From Mucilaginibacter achroorhodeus (GTDB lineage Bacteria > Bacteroidota > Bacteroidia > Sphingobacteriales > Sphingobacteriaceae): a stretch of 64,000 nucleotides of DNA. The position numbers and the translations under genes are program-made. This document shows positions 8,827 through 19,094 of this stretch, in pieces. The stretch spans positions 248,001 through 312,000 of the forward strand of contig NZ_VOEI01000001.1 of assembly GCF_007846095.1 (NCBI RefSeq), given 5' to 3'. Below the pieces are notes generated by a model. It worked only from the letters and a program-made list of their open reading frames with translations, had not been told where the DNA came from and did no database searches. Positions within the stretch are counted from its first letter, which is position 1, and each line of letters starts with the position of its first letter.

Positions 8827-10266
8827 ATGGCTGACAATTCTTCGTCTTCCTCGAAAATGAAACACGAGCTGAGCTTGCTTGATGGCACCATGCTGGTAGC
8901 AGGCTCCATGATCGGTTCAGGAATATTCATCGTAAGCGCCGATATCATTCGCAATGTAGGCTCATCTGGCTGGCTTATAGCTGTTTGGATCATTACCGGC
9001 TTTATGACGCTTACAGCTGCCCTAAGCTATGGCGAACTAAGTGCTATGTTCCCTAAAGCAGGCGGACAATACGTTTATCTTAAGGAATCTTATAACAAAC
9101 TGATAGCTTTCCTGTACGGATGGAGTTTTTTTGCGGTGATACAAACCGGTACCATTGCTGCGGTGGGCGTAGCTTTCTCCAAGTTTACGGCCTATCTTAT
9201 CCCTGCCGTTAGCGAGGATAACATTTTAGTCAGCATCGGTTCATTAAAGATCAGTGCGGCGCAGATAGTTTCCATCGTGCTTATATTCTTCCTCACTTTT
9301 ATCAATACAAAAGGTGTTAAGGGTGGCAAGCTGATACAAACCACGTTTACATTAACAAAGCTTTTAAGTCTTTTCGGGTTAATAGGTTTTGGCTTTTTAG
9401 CTTTTAAAGGCGATATATGGCAAGCCAACTGGGCAAACGCCTGGGACTTACACAACCTGAATAAAGATGGCAGTGTAACCGCTTTAACTTTAAGCACGGC
9501 ATTAGGCGCTATTGCTGCAGCTATGGTGGGTTCTATCTTCAGCAGCGATGCCTGGAACAGCGTAACCTTTGTAGCAGGCGAAATGAAGAACCCTAAGCGC
9601 GATGTGGCCCTGAGCATGATGTTCGGTACATTGATCGTTACGGTCATCTACGTTTCGGCGAATGTGGTTTACACCGGTGTGCTTTCATTACATGATATTG
9701 CTACCGCTGATAAAGACCGTGTGGCCGTTGCGGCCTCGCATGTGATATTCGGCAACATTGGCACGTATGTTATCGCCCTCATGATCATGATATCCACCTT
9801 TGGTTGCAACAACGGGCTGATACTCTCCGGCGCGCGCGTTTACTATACCATGGCTAAAGATGGCCTGTTCTTTAAAAAGACAGCCGAACTGAACAAAAAT
9901 GCTGTACCCGAATTCGGGTTGTGGATACAGGCAGTTGTAGCCTCAGTGCTTTGTTTGAGCGGCAAATACGGCGACCTGCTGGATATGATATCCTTTGTGG
10001 TGGTTGTATTTTACGTGCTTACCATCATCGGTATCTACATCCTCCGCGTTAAACGCCCTGATGCCGAAAGGCCTTATAAAGCCATTGGTTACCCGATCCT
10101 GCCTGCCATTTATATTTTAATGGGTGTGGCTTTTTGCATTTTGTTATGCGTTTACAAAAGCGATTACGTTAAATATGGATTAGGCATTGTGCTTATAGGC
10201 ATCCCTATTTATTATATCTCAAAAAGTAACATCAAGAATGACGATACAGCGGACCTGGTTAGTTAG
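8827..10266 (+). CDS. APC family amino acid permease (LAT/SteT-like)
   Basis: A 479-residue inner-membrane transporter with about 12 hydrophobic segments. The first helix has the APC signature GSMIGSGIFIVSADI, as in the L-type (LAT, SteT-like) exchangers for neutral amino acids. Sequences such as FSSDAWNSVTFVAGEMKNPK match the conserved region after helix 6. It leads a four-gene run: its last 29 bases overlap the start of the PBP4 gene. The linkage to a peptidoglycan D-Ala-releasing enzyme could mean that it handles released amino acids, but that is speculation from position. Confidence 0.88.
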   Translation: MADNSSSSSKMKHELSLLDGTMLVAGSMIGSGIFIVSADIIRNVGSSGWLIAVWIITGFMTLTAALSYGELSAMFPKAGGQYVYLKESYNKLIAFLYGWSFFAVIQTGTIAAVGVAFSKFTAYLIPAVSEDNILVSIGSLKISAAQIVSIVLIFFLTFINTKGVKGGKLIQTTFTLTKLLSLFGLIGFGFLAFKGDIWQANWANAWDLHNLNKDGSVTALTLSTALGAIAAAMVGSIFSSDAWNSVTFVAGEMKNPKRDVALSMMFGTLIVTVIYVSANVVYTGVLSLHDIATADKDRVAVAASHVIFGNIGTYVIALMIMISTFGCNNGLILSGARVYYTMAKDGLFFKKTAELNKNAVPEFGLWIQAVVASVLCLSGKYGDLLDMISFVVVVFYVLTIIGIYILRVKRPDAERPYKAIGYPILPAIYILMGVAFCILLCVYKSDYVKYGLGIVLIGIPIYYISKSNIKNDDTADLVS

Positions 10267-11656
10267 TCTTTTATTTATCACCAACAGCCTTTGCGCTCAA
10301 TCTACTTTACAAAAGCGGCTGCAAACCGCCTTTATCCGCTTACAAACTGATGAGCAGTGCAAGTACGGTGCGGTATCATTAACTGTACTTGATGCAAAAA
10401 CAGGCGAGATGATCTTCGGCGGTAACCCGGATATGGGCTTAGCGCCGGGTTCTACGCTAAAAACAGTGACCAGCATTACTGCATTCAATGTTTTGGGTAA
10501 GGATTTTCAATTTCAAACGCAGTTAGGATATACCGGCACTTTGGCTGCAGATGGTACGCTTACCGGTGACGTGATCATCAAAGGCGGCGGCGACCCTACA
10601 TTGGGTAGCTGGCGGTATGCCAATACCAAAGAGAACGTAGTTTTAAACACCATGGTTGTTGCTTTGAAAAAGGCAGGTATCAAAAAAATAAATGGTCGGG
10701 TCATAGGTGATAACGGCGCCTACAACAAGCAGTCTATTCCCGACGGGTGGATCTGGCAGGACTTAGGCACCTATTACGGTGCAGGCATTGCCGGATTATG
10801 CTGGCGCGAGAACCAGTTTGATATTTTGCTACGAACGGGCGCTGTTGGGAACCCCATAGCCGTAGCAGGTACAAACCCGGAGACCAACTATCTGCAGTAC
10901 AAAAGCGAGCTTACCAATGGTGCCGCAAAAACCGGCGACCAGGCTTACCCATATCTGCCTTCATTTGGGAGTAAAGTGATGTACCTACGGGGAACATACG
11001 CGGTAGATCAAACCAAAAAGCGTGTTTCTGCCGCCATACCAGACCCTGCTTTTGACGCAGCACTGCGCTTGTCAGATACGCTTAAGCGCATAGGCATAAC
11101 CATAAATGGCGACCCGCAGTCGACCAACATGCTTGCGGAGAAAAACCAACCGGTACCGGCGGCATCAACTGCGTTAACCACTATCCTTTCGCCGGAGTTG
11201 AGTAAGATAATATATTGGCTAAACCAGAAAAGCGTTAACCTGTATGCCGAACAATTGCTGGCAACCATTTCGCTTAAGTCTGGTAAAACGGCAACTGCTG
11301 CCGATGGTGTGAACGTTTTAAAAGCATTCTGGGAGCAAAAGAGCATCGACAAACGATCGATGAATATTTTTGATGGCAGCGGCTTATCGCCGGAAGACCA
11401 TATCACCACCTCAACCATGGCGCGTATCTTACAGTCTGCGCGTGCAGCTACCTGGTTTGATGATTTTTATGAGAGCCTGCCCGTGTACAATGATATGAAG
11501 ATGAAAAGCGGCAGCATCAACAGCGTACAAGCCTATGCCGGTTTCCAAACGCATGAAGGCCGCCAACTGTGTTTCTCTATCATGGTAAACAATTACAGCG
11601 GAACTGGCAGCGCCATAAGGGAGAAGATGTTCAGATTATTGAATGAGTTGAAATGA
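10238..11656 (+). CDS. dacB: D-alanyl-D-alanine carboxypeptidase/endopeptidase, PBP4 (peptidase S13)
   Basis: 472 residues with an N-terminal signal peptide ending near SLCAQS, so it acts in the periplasm. It carries the three penicillin-binding motifs: SxxK as S72-T-L-K75 in APGSTLKT, SxN as SVN in NQKSVNLYAEQ, and KTG as KSGS near the C-terminus. S13 enzymes trim terminal D-alanine and cut cross-bridges in peptidoglycan. The large gap between SxxK and SxN is typical of the family's inserted domains. It overlaps the permease upstream by 29 bases and the next gene by 4, so it is probably translationally coupled. Confidence 0.93.
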   Translation: MTIQRTWLVSLLFITNSLCAQSTLQKRLQTAFIRLQTDEQCKYGAVSLTVLDAKTGEMIFGGNPDMGLAPGSTLKTVTSITAFNVLGKDFQFQTQLGYTGTLAADGTLTGDVIIKGGGDPTLGSWRYANTKENVVLNTMVVALKKAGIKKINGRVIGDNGAYNKQSIPDGWIWQDLGTYYGAGIAGLCWRENQFDILLRTGAVGNPIAVAGTNPETNYLQYKSELTNGAAKTGDQAYPYLPSFGSKVMYLRGTYAVDQTKKRVSAAIPDPAFDAALRLSDTLKRIGITINGDPQSTNMLAEKNQPVPAASTALTTILSPELSKIIYWLNQKSVNLYAEQLLATISLKSGKTATAADGVNVLKAFWEQKSIDKRSMNIFDGSGLSPEDHITTSTMARILQSARAATWFDDFYESLPVYNDMKMKSGSINSVQAYAGFQTHEGRQLCFSIMVNNYSGTGSAIREKMFRLLNELK

Positions 11657-12093
11657 ATACTTTGAAATCTTTGCCTGGTTGGAATTTAAATTTTGATGAA
11701 GTATCTAACGGCTGTTTCAAATTTGTTTTAACAAACCAATACGGTAATAAAGCAGAGGTTATTGGTTCGTTTGATGAAAGCTTAAAAAGGGCCAAAGAAT
11801 TTGCTTTTGACATCCAAAAACAATTATCTAATGATTGGCCTGTTTTTCTTTACAATCTTTGCTTGCTTGAGTTGAACGAAAAAATAGAAGTCGAATCGAA
11901 CTTTACATCTGACTTTTGGCAGATCACTTTTAAAGATAAGATCTTAACTTATGATTGTAGTAATGCAGAACTCAATTGTAAAATACACTCGGGTAATTCT
12001 TGGAAAAATATTGGATCAATTCGCTATGAGGAAATAAATTATCTGAATTTACTTCTTTTCATCAAACAAGTCATACCAAATAACCATGCTTAA
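11653..12093 (+). CDS. hypothetical protein in the PBP4 run
   Basis: 146 residues, soluble, no signal peptide. The composition (LNFDEVSNGCFKFVLTNQYG at the start) suggests a mixed alpha/beta domain. No family recognised. Its ATG overlaps the PBP4 stop (ATGA) and its end overlaps the next start by 8 bases, so it is co-transcribed with both. Base composition is more AT-rich than its neighbours, which may indicate a poorly conserved gene. Confidence 0.65.
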   Translation: MNTLKSLPGWNLNFDEVSNGCFKFVLTNQYGNKAEVIGSFDESLKRAKEFAFDIQKQLSNDWPVFLYNLCLLELNEKIEVESNFTSDFWQITFKDKILTYDCSNAELNCKIHSGNSWKNIGSIRYEEINYLNLLLFIKQVIPNNHA

Positions 12094-12646
12094 AAAACTG
12101 CTTTTCACCATAAGTTTTGTATCTGCTATTTATTGTTGCAAAGCCCAAACAGCCGAAGAAGTTTATAACAAATACCTTGACTATAACCTTGCCCGCATGC
12201 AAGGCGAAACCGAAAAGGCTTTAGACCTGGGAGCAGATCTCATTCCTAATATTGACAAGCTGAAGCCGGGTGCACGCAATAACTTCTATTATAGCATTGC
12301 CAACCTTTACGAAAACAACGATCAGTCTGTTAAAGCCATCGAATATTACCAAAAGGTAGTGGCAGCCGTTCCGGATTATTATGTAGCGCAAAGAGGATTA
12401 GGCTATCAATACGCCAAACAAGCTGAAGCGCTAAAGGCATCGGGCGGTGCAGCTTACATCGCTGCTGTCCGCAAAGCACTCCCCCATTTGGAAAAAGCGC
12501 AGGCCTGCGACCCTGACGATGATACGCTTAAGCTCATCAAATTGTACTACAACAATATCAATGATAAAACAGGGTTGGCAACGCTAAATGAGCGACTAAA
12601 GAAACTTTCTAAAACCTGCGTAGACCTGCTGGATGATAAAAATTAG
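12086..12646 (+). CDS. secreted TPR-like protein
   Basis: 186 residues with an N-terminal signal peptide (KLLFTISFVSAIYCCKAQ, cleavage after Ala-Gln). The rest is helical with tetratricopeptide-like spacing: NNFYYSIANLYENNDQSVKA and IEYYQKVVAAVPDYYVAQRG form at least two repeats. TPR proteins hold other proteins together; no partner is visible. It ends the run that begins at 8827 and overlaps the convergent phosphodiesterase gene by 4 bases. Confidence 0.75.
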   Translation: MLKKLLFTISFVSAIYCCKAQTAEEVYNKYLDYNLARMQGETEKALDLGADLIPNIDKLKPGARNNFYYSIANLYENNDQSVKAIEYYQKVVAAVPDYYVAQRGLGYQYAKQAEALKASGGAAYIAAVRKALPHLEKAQACDPDDDTLKLIKLYYNNINDKTGLATLNERLKKLSKTCVDLLDDKN

Positions 12647-13596
12647 AAAAGCAGCATTTTTCCCTGCTCGGGATAGGTGAGTTTTACGCCAAGCGTGTTG
12701 CCCGCTTTTAGCTGCTGCTTTATTTTAAAAATGCTTTTGTATGGCGGTTTTAAGTGGGTCACAACAACGTTCAGTCCTTTTACTGATGCACCAGCTATTT
12801 TCTGCAACTGCCCTAACTCTGCCATCAATAATTTAGGCGTAAGGTGGCCAAACAAACTTTTATCGGGCTGCTCATTAGAGAAAGACACTTCTATCATCAG
12901 TGCTTTTAACCGGCCCATTTTAAGCAACGGACCTACCGCGGCCCAAAGTTTGTTGAGGTTCTGGCTTTTTTCAATCGCGTCCGCCCCTGTATCACCCAGG
13001 TATAACACATAGTTGTCGCCGCTTTTCATTAAAAATGCCGTGCTGGTAAGATTAGAATGGCTAAGCGGAAAAGCCGTTACCATCATTTCGGTGTTTCCAA
13101 CAGATTGCTGTTCTCCTGGTGTAAGTATTTTGTAATGATATTTCTTTAATTGCGGTGCCCCGCCATCGTCTGCAAAGTTTGCCCAACTTTCCCAGGTAAA
13201 ATAATGGGTCTTCAGCGTTTCTATAGTTGATGCCAGGCCGTAGACATTCTTTACAGTATCTTCCGGCGAGTTGATCACCATACCGGCCAAATGATCTAAA
13301 TGCCCATGAGAAATAAAGTAGCCTTTGATATTATGCTTCATCACCTCTTCTGCAGGTGATCTAAATACCTTATTCTTAACAGCTATCTCAAGTCCGTAGT
13401 GAATAGTGCCGGCATCAAGGCATGCGTAATTATTTGAGCCAATTGGTGCTATCATGTAAGCAGATAGATTACTTTCATCTATCCCGCCCAGTACACCCAA
13501 TGGCACAATTTTAAAAGATGGCTTTGCAACCTGCGCAAACAACGTGGCAGGCATCAGCAACAATAAAACAAGTATGATTTTAGGCAGACGGTTCAT
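12643..13596 (-). CDS. class II 3',5'-cyclic-nucleotide phosphodiesterase (MBL fold)
   Basis: 317 residues with a signal peptide (ILVLLLLMPATLFAQ), so exported. The metal site HGHLDHLAG (residues 97-105) is the signature of class II phosphodiesterases such as yeast Pde1 and Vibrio CpdP, which hydrolyse cAMP to AMP. Further metal ligands lie in TAFPLSHSN and LYLGDTGAD. An exported form would act on nucleotide outside the cytoplasm. A TAATTTTG promoter box (13602-13609) ends 5 bases before the ATG, suggesting an almost leaderless mRNA. It diverges from the gene at 13624. Confidence 0.88.
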   Translation of the reverse strand: MNRLPKIILVLLLLMPATLFAQVAKPSFKIVPLGVLGGIDESNLSAYMIAPIGSNNYACLDAGTIHYGLEIAVKNKVFRSPAEEVMKHNIKGYFISHGHLDHLAGMVINSPEDTVKNVYGLASTIETLKTHYFTWESWANFADDGGAPQLKKYHYKILTPGEQQSVGNTEMMVTAFPLSHSNLTSTAFLMKSGDNYVLYLGDTGADAIEKSQNLNKLWAAVGPLLKMGRLKALMIEVSFSNEQPDKSLFGHLTPKLLMAELGQLQKIAGASVKGLNVVVTHLKPPYKSIFKIKQQLKAGNTLGVKLTYPEQGKMLLF

Positions 13597-13601
13597 TATA
13601 G

Positions 13602-13609
13602 CAAAATTA
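13602..13609 (-). promoter_or_regulatory. -7-type promoter box for the phosphodiesterase gene
   Basis: Read on the minus strand, TAATTTTG fits the Bacteroidota TAnnTTTG consensus exactly and stops 5 bases before the ATG at 13596. No good -33 TTTG is seen at the usual distance. Confidence 0.45.
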
Positions 13610-13623
13610 GTAATTTGGCCGGC

Positions 13624-13935
13624 ATGAAAACGAGTAAACTTGCTGCCAAAATTGTTACCAAGTTGTTTCTTGTGCTGTTGATGGCAGCCCTGGCCTTCTT
13701 ACTGAATGAGAATAACAAGCTTGACCATGTATATCTTGACGGAAAGCAAATATGGGCGTTTGTTCCACCCATATTGCTCATCTTAGGTTTTATTACCTTA
13801 CTTGTTATATGCGTCCGGCAAAAATACAGCAAACCGGATATGAACTGGCTGCTGGTTGTAAATACTGTTGTATTGATGGCCTACGGCATCACCCTATTTA
13901 TTCGCATTCACGATATGATAAACCAGGTTCGCTGA
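13624..13935 (+). CDS. hypothetical membrane protein with three transmembrane segments
   Basis: 103 residues from the ATG at 13624. A TTG three codons upstream is possible but less likely. Three hydrophobic segments: KLFLVLLMAALAFLL, FVPPILLILGFITLLVIC and WLLVVNTVVLMAYGITLFI. No family recognised. It diverges from the phosphodiesterase gene with only 27 bases between the starts, and its end is 1 base from the convergent transporter stop. Confidence 0.6.
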   Translation: MKTSKLAAKIVTKLFLVLLMAALAFLLNENNKLDHVYLDGKQIWAFVPPILLILGFITLLVICVRQKYSKPDMNWLLVVNTVVLMAYGITLFIRIHDMINQVR

Positions 13936-13936
13936 T

Positions 13937-15031
13937 CTATTCTGTTTTCATTTTTTCCTTGGCAGATTCTTTATACTCATAATCTCCGCCAAGTAGATAT
14001 CCCCATGGCTTAAGGTCTTCTATACGATCAAAAATGATCTTCATAATAGCCATCACCGGTATGGATAAAAACATACCCGATAAGCCCCATATCATCTCAC
14101 CAATGATTATCCCGATAAAGGAAATTAAGGCGTTCAATCTTACTTTGGAACCTACTATTGCAGGCAACAGGAAGTTGGCATCAATTGCGTGTATGCCAAT
14201 AACAGCAGCTGCGGTAGTAAGCGTTTGGCTAACGGTACCGGTAGCGAAAGTTACCAGCGTGCTTAGCAGCAATGCGGTAAATATGCCGATGTATGGAATT
14301 ATATTAAAGAGACCAACGATCAAACCTAACAAAACCGCATACTTGATACCGATGATCCAAAACACAGCTATTGCCATGGTTGCAACGATCACCATTTCGA
14401 TAACCAGGCCGAATATGTATTGGCGTAAGATCTTTTGGATGTTCTCGACGATATCCATAACCGTAGCCTTATTGTTATCGTTGAATACCCAGGTGATAAA
14501 TTTGATAAGCAGCCTGCGGTAAAACAAAATAAAGAAGGTAAAGATGAGGATGAAGATATAGAACAACGCTAACGACGATACCGCGCCAAAGGTAGTACCA
14601 AGCACTGCACCACCAGATGACATTAATTTCTTGGCAGTATCATTCACGTACCCCATTTGTGCGTCAGTATTTACGTGAAATGTGTTTTCGACCCATTTGT
14701 GAAGATCGTTAACCGACTGGTTGATCTGGTTTTTAAGCATCGGCCAGTCGTTGGCAATACCGGATATCTGGTTACCTACCAGGTATAGTATGCCGCCAAC
14801 AAAACTTATTAATAGTATTATCGAAAGAAATGAACTGGCACTGCGTGGCAGCTTACACTTACGCTCAAAAAAGTTTGATACAGGCAGTAGCAAAATGGCG
14901 AACAGGAAGCCGAAGATAAGCGGATCTAAAAGTTCTTTAGCGACTATTACTAAATAGCCCAACACGCATAAACCAATAAGGATGAGCGCGAGGCGTTCAT
15001 AAAACGGAGCAATTATTTTTTTTTCGGGCAT
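13937..15031 (-). CDS. AI-2E/PerM family transporter
   Basis: 364 residues with about eight membrane segments and a soluble stretch after helix 3 (SVNDLHKWVENTFHVNTDAQ). The end of the membrane region contains the family's glycine/proline pattern (LIVGLFNIIPYIG) and MIWGLSGMFLSIP. The family was named for export of autoinducer AI-2, but other members move Na+/H+ or have no known substrate, so the true role is open. It is the only gene on its transcript. Its start region faces the small gene at 15202. Confidence 0.88.
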   Translation of the reverse strand: MPEKKIIAPFYERLALILIGLCVLGYLVIVAKELLDPLIFGFLFAILLLPVSNFFERKCKLPRSASSFLSIILLISFVGGILYLVGNQISGIANDWPMLKNQINQSVNDLHKWVENTFHVNTDAQMGYVNDTAKKLMSSGGAVLGTTFGAVSSLALFYIFILIFTFFILFYRRLLIKFITWVFNDNNKATVMDIVENIQKILRQYIFGLVIEMVIVATMAIAVFWIIGIKYAVLLGLIVGLFNIIPYIGIFTALLLSTLVTFATGTVSQTLTTAAAVIGIHAIDANFLLPAIVGSKVRLNALISFIGIIIGEMIWGLSGMFLSIPVMAIMKIIFDRIEDLKPWGYLLGGDYEYKESAKEKMKTE

Positions 15032-15119
15032 GGGGTATTAATTTACTTTAAGTTGTGAACAGGTTTTGCAGGCTAATGTTTTTATTTTAGATGTGTTTGT
15101 AACACTTAATAGTTGTTTG

Positions 15120-15153
15120 AACATTAATGCGATTTTCAGAGATCATTAATGTT
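15120..15153. promoter_or_regulatory. 10-bp inverted repeat, possible operator
   Basis: AACATTAATG (15120-15129) and CATTAATGTT (15144-15153) are perfect complements 14 bases apart. They lie in the 170-base divergent region, 48 bases before the DUF6496-like gene. A centre-to-centre distance of 24 bases is close to two helical turns, as a dimeric repressor would need. The regulator is unknown. Confidence 0.35.
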
Positions 15154-15201
15154 TGGCAGATACTTTGCTCAATTAAAGGGTAGCATTAAAATCAAAACAT
15201 C

Positions 15202-15378
15202 ATGGCAAAGTATTCAGAAAAAGCAAGTGAAAAGGTTGGTGAGACCCTGCATGAGATGAAAGAAGGTAAGCTTAAAAGCGGATCAGGTAAAAAAGTTACC
15301 AGTAAAAAACAAGCTATTGCGATAGGCCTGTCTGAAGCGCGAAAACAAGGCGCAAAAGTGCCAAAGCAAAAAAGTTAA
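15202..15378 (+). CDS. small basic protein, DUF6496-like
   Basis: 58 residues, rich in lysine: the segments KASEKVGETLHEMKEGKL and KSGSGKKVTSKKQAIAIGL, then SEARKQGAKVPKQK. This pattern is typical of the short DUF6496 proteins found in many Bacteroidota and Proteobacteria. Their function is unknown, and the basic character suggests nucleic-acid contact (inference). The gene has its own terminator 14 bases after the stop. Confidence 0.75.
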   Translation: MAKYSEKASEKVGETLHEMKEGKLKSGSGKKVTSKKQAIAIGLSEARKQGAKVPKQKS

Positions 15379-15390
15379 TATTGTTATGAA

Positions 15391-15411
15391 TAGCCCGAGA
15401 GGGCTTTTTTG
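15391..15411 (+). terminator. intrinsic terminator of the DUF6496-like gene
   Basis: AGCCC-GAGA-GGGCT followed by six T residues: a short stem with a GNRA-like loop and a U-tract. Confidence 0.9.
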
Positions 15412-15918
15412 TTAAAGTGTAAAATCGTTCTTGATCCATTCGTCAAGCTGGTTGGCTTTTTCTATCTCAATTAAACGCTCAACCTGTGTATCGCGTTTAT
15501 GAGTAGGCTCGGCCTGGTATTTTGCAATAACTGCCTTAAGCGCATCTACGTTTGCATCGACAGTATTAAAATTGTCTGGATGTTGTATGGCGTACTTACA
15601 ATATTGTGCCATGTAAATAAATCCCAGCTGCGGGTTAGCGTCGGCCAGATCCATAATGGCTGGTTTCAGCTCTACCGTAATGTAAGGCACGCCCTGTGCC
15701 CACTTTAAAACAAATTGGGTAATAGCTTCTGTCTTTTTAGTTTCGGTTCCCCAATGTGTTTTCTGCAGCCAGTCTGCAGCCTTTACAATATCCTGTTCGT
15801 AAAGATGGTAATTGGTCTGTTTATCAAAGCGATAATTTACCGGCACATCAAATGTTTGAGCAGATGCCTTTATACTTAAACAAGCAGCAAAAATGATGAT
15901 GCCGATTATCCTTTTCAT
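15412..15918 (-). CDS. hypothetical secreted protein
   Basis: 168 residues with a clear signal peptide (IIGIIIFAACLSIKASAQ) and a mature helical domain (NYHLYEQDIVKAADWLQ, ALKAVIAKYQAEPTHKRD). No family recognised. It starts 14 bases after the stop of the Gfo/Idh/MocA gene and is the last gene of the ligA run, close to the terminator of the convergent gene. Confidence 0.65.
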   Translation of the reverse strand: MKRIIGIIIFAACLSIKASAQTFDVPVNYRFDKQTNYHLYEQDIVKAADWLQKTHWGTETKKTEAITQFVLKWAQGVPYITVELKPAIMDLADANPQLGFIYMAQYCKYAIQHPDNFNTVDANVDALKAVIAKYQAEPTHKRDTQVERLIEIEKANQLDEWIKNDFTL

Positions 15919-15932
15919 TTGAAGTTTATACG

Positions 15933-16925
15933 CTAAGATAATCCTAAATCATTAGAATTGGTAAAAGCATCCATAATTTTCATCAGTACAATCGCCTCAT
16001 CTATGGTGCAGGGGTTTGGCCCTTCTCCCTTAAAATAGGATACTATTTTGGTGATCATCGGCTGTTGAATATGCTCGGGCTGTACAAAGTCTACGGTTTC
16101 TTCTTCCTCGCCTATTTTACAGGTTACAAAATTACCGAAGAACGGGAAGGTAATTTTGCCATTTGTGCCTACTATCTCACACCTGTCTGTGATCTCGGTT
16201 TTAGCAACATTGAAACACCAGGATCCATCAACCACAATTTTGTTCTTAAAGATGATCTGCCCGGTTACGTGATCATCCGCCGGACTAAATTCACCTTGAT
16301 TTAAGCTGTAGCCGCTGTAAACTGCGGGTTCGCCAAAGAAATACAGCATCAGGTCCAGCTGATGAGGGGCCAGGTCATGAAAGTAACCTCCACCCGATAC
16401 CTCTGGTTGCAAGCGCCAGTTGGGGGCATTTTGCTCAACCAATATTGGTCTTTGGGATTGCCACATCCTTATCTGCACTGTTCGGATATCACCTATTGTA
16501 TTAGTATCTATTAGTTTTTTGACATGCAAAAACATGGGTAAAGCTCTTCGGTAATGCGCTACGGTAAGCTTAGCGTTTGCGGCATGCACAGCATCGGCCA
16601 TGGCTTGTGCCTCAGCAGCGTTGCGGGTAACCGGTTTTTCTACGTAAACATTCAATCCTTTAGCAATGGCGCGCTTTGCATATTCCAGGTGCGAATCTGG
16701 TGGGGTAGCGATAGAAACCGCGTTAACTTCCGGATCATTCAGTAAACCATCAGCATCGCTGTACCAGCGGTCAACATGGTGACGCTGTGCGTAATCTGCG
16801 GCCTTTTCGGCATCGCGGCGCATTACAGCAACCAGTTTACTATCATCAATTTTATTGTAGGCTTGCCCGCTTTTCTTTTCGGTAACGGCACCGCAGCCTA
16901 TGATACCCCACTTAATGGCAGTCAT
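15933..16925 (-). CDS. Gfo/Idh/MocA family oxidoreductase
   Basis: 330 residues, cytoplasmic. The N-terminal Rossmann fold has GIIGCGAVTEKKSG (residues 7-20). The family's EKP triad is at 96-98 (NVYVEKPVT), and the segment GGYFHDLAPHQLDLM carries the catalytic-site His/Asp. These enzymes use NAD(P)H to oxidise or reduce sugars, inositols or biliverdin-like compounds; the substrate is not evident. It lies 15 bases after ligA, so it is probably read through from it. I see no functional link between the two. Confidence 0.9.
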   Translation of the reverse strand: MTAIKWGIIGCGAVTEKKSGQAYNKIDDSKLVAVMRRDAEKAADYAQRHHVDRWYSDADGLLNDPEVNAVSIATPPDSHLEYAKRAIAKGLNVYVEKPVTRNAAEAQAMADAVHAANAKLTVAHYRRALPMFLHVKKLIDTNTIGDIRTVQIRMWQSQRPILVEQNAPNWRLQPEVSGGGYFHDLAPHQLDLMLYFFGEPAVYSGYSLNQGEFSPADDHVTGQIIFKNKIVVDGSWCFNVAKTEITDRCEIVGTNGKITFPFFGNFVTCKIGEEEETVDFVQPEHIQQPMITKIVSYFKGEGPNPCTIDEAIVLMKIMDAFTNSNDLGLS

Positions 16926-16940
16926 GTTTTTGGTAGATGT

Positions 16941-18974
<2,034 letters not shown>

Positions 18975-18989
18975 TTAGTTAATAGTTTG

Positions 18990-19083
18990 TGGTTGATAGT
19001 TCATAGATCCCGGCTCTCTGTTGATCTTATAAATTGAAGTATGGTCTATCAGCACTTACCTATTAACCATGAACTATCAACCA
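18990..19083. repeat. inverted repeat in the spacer between ligA and the EEP gene
   Basis: TGGTTGATAGTTCAT (18990-19004) and ATGAACTATCAACCA (19069-19083) are perfect 15-bp complements 64 bases apart, with near copies of the same words between them (TATTAACCATGA, CATGATCTATAACC). It is one of several word-like repeated spacers in this window. Confidence 0.6.
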
Positions 19084-19094
19084 TGATCTATAAC

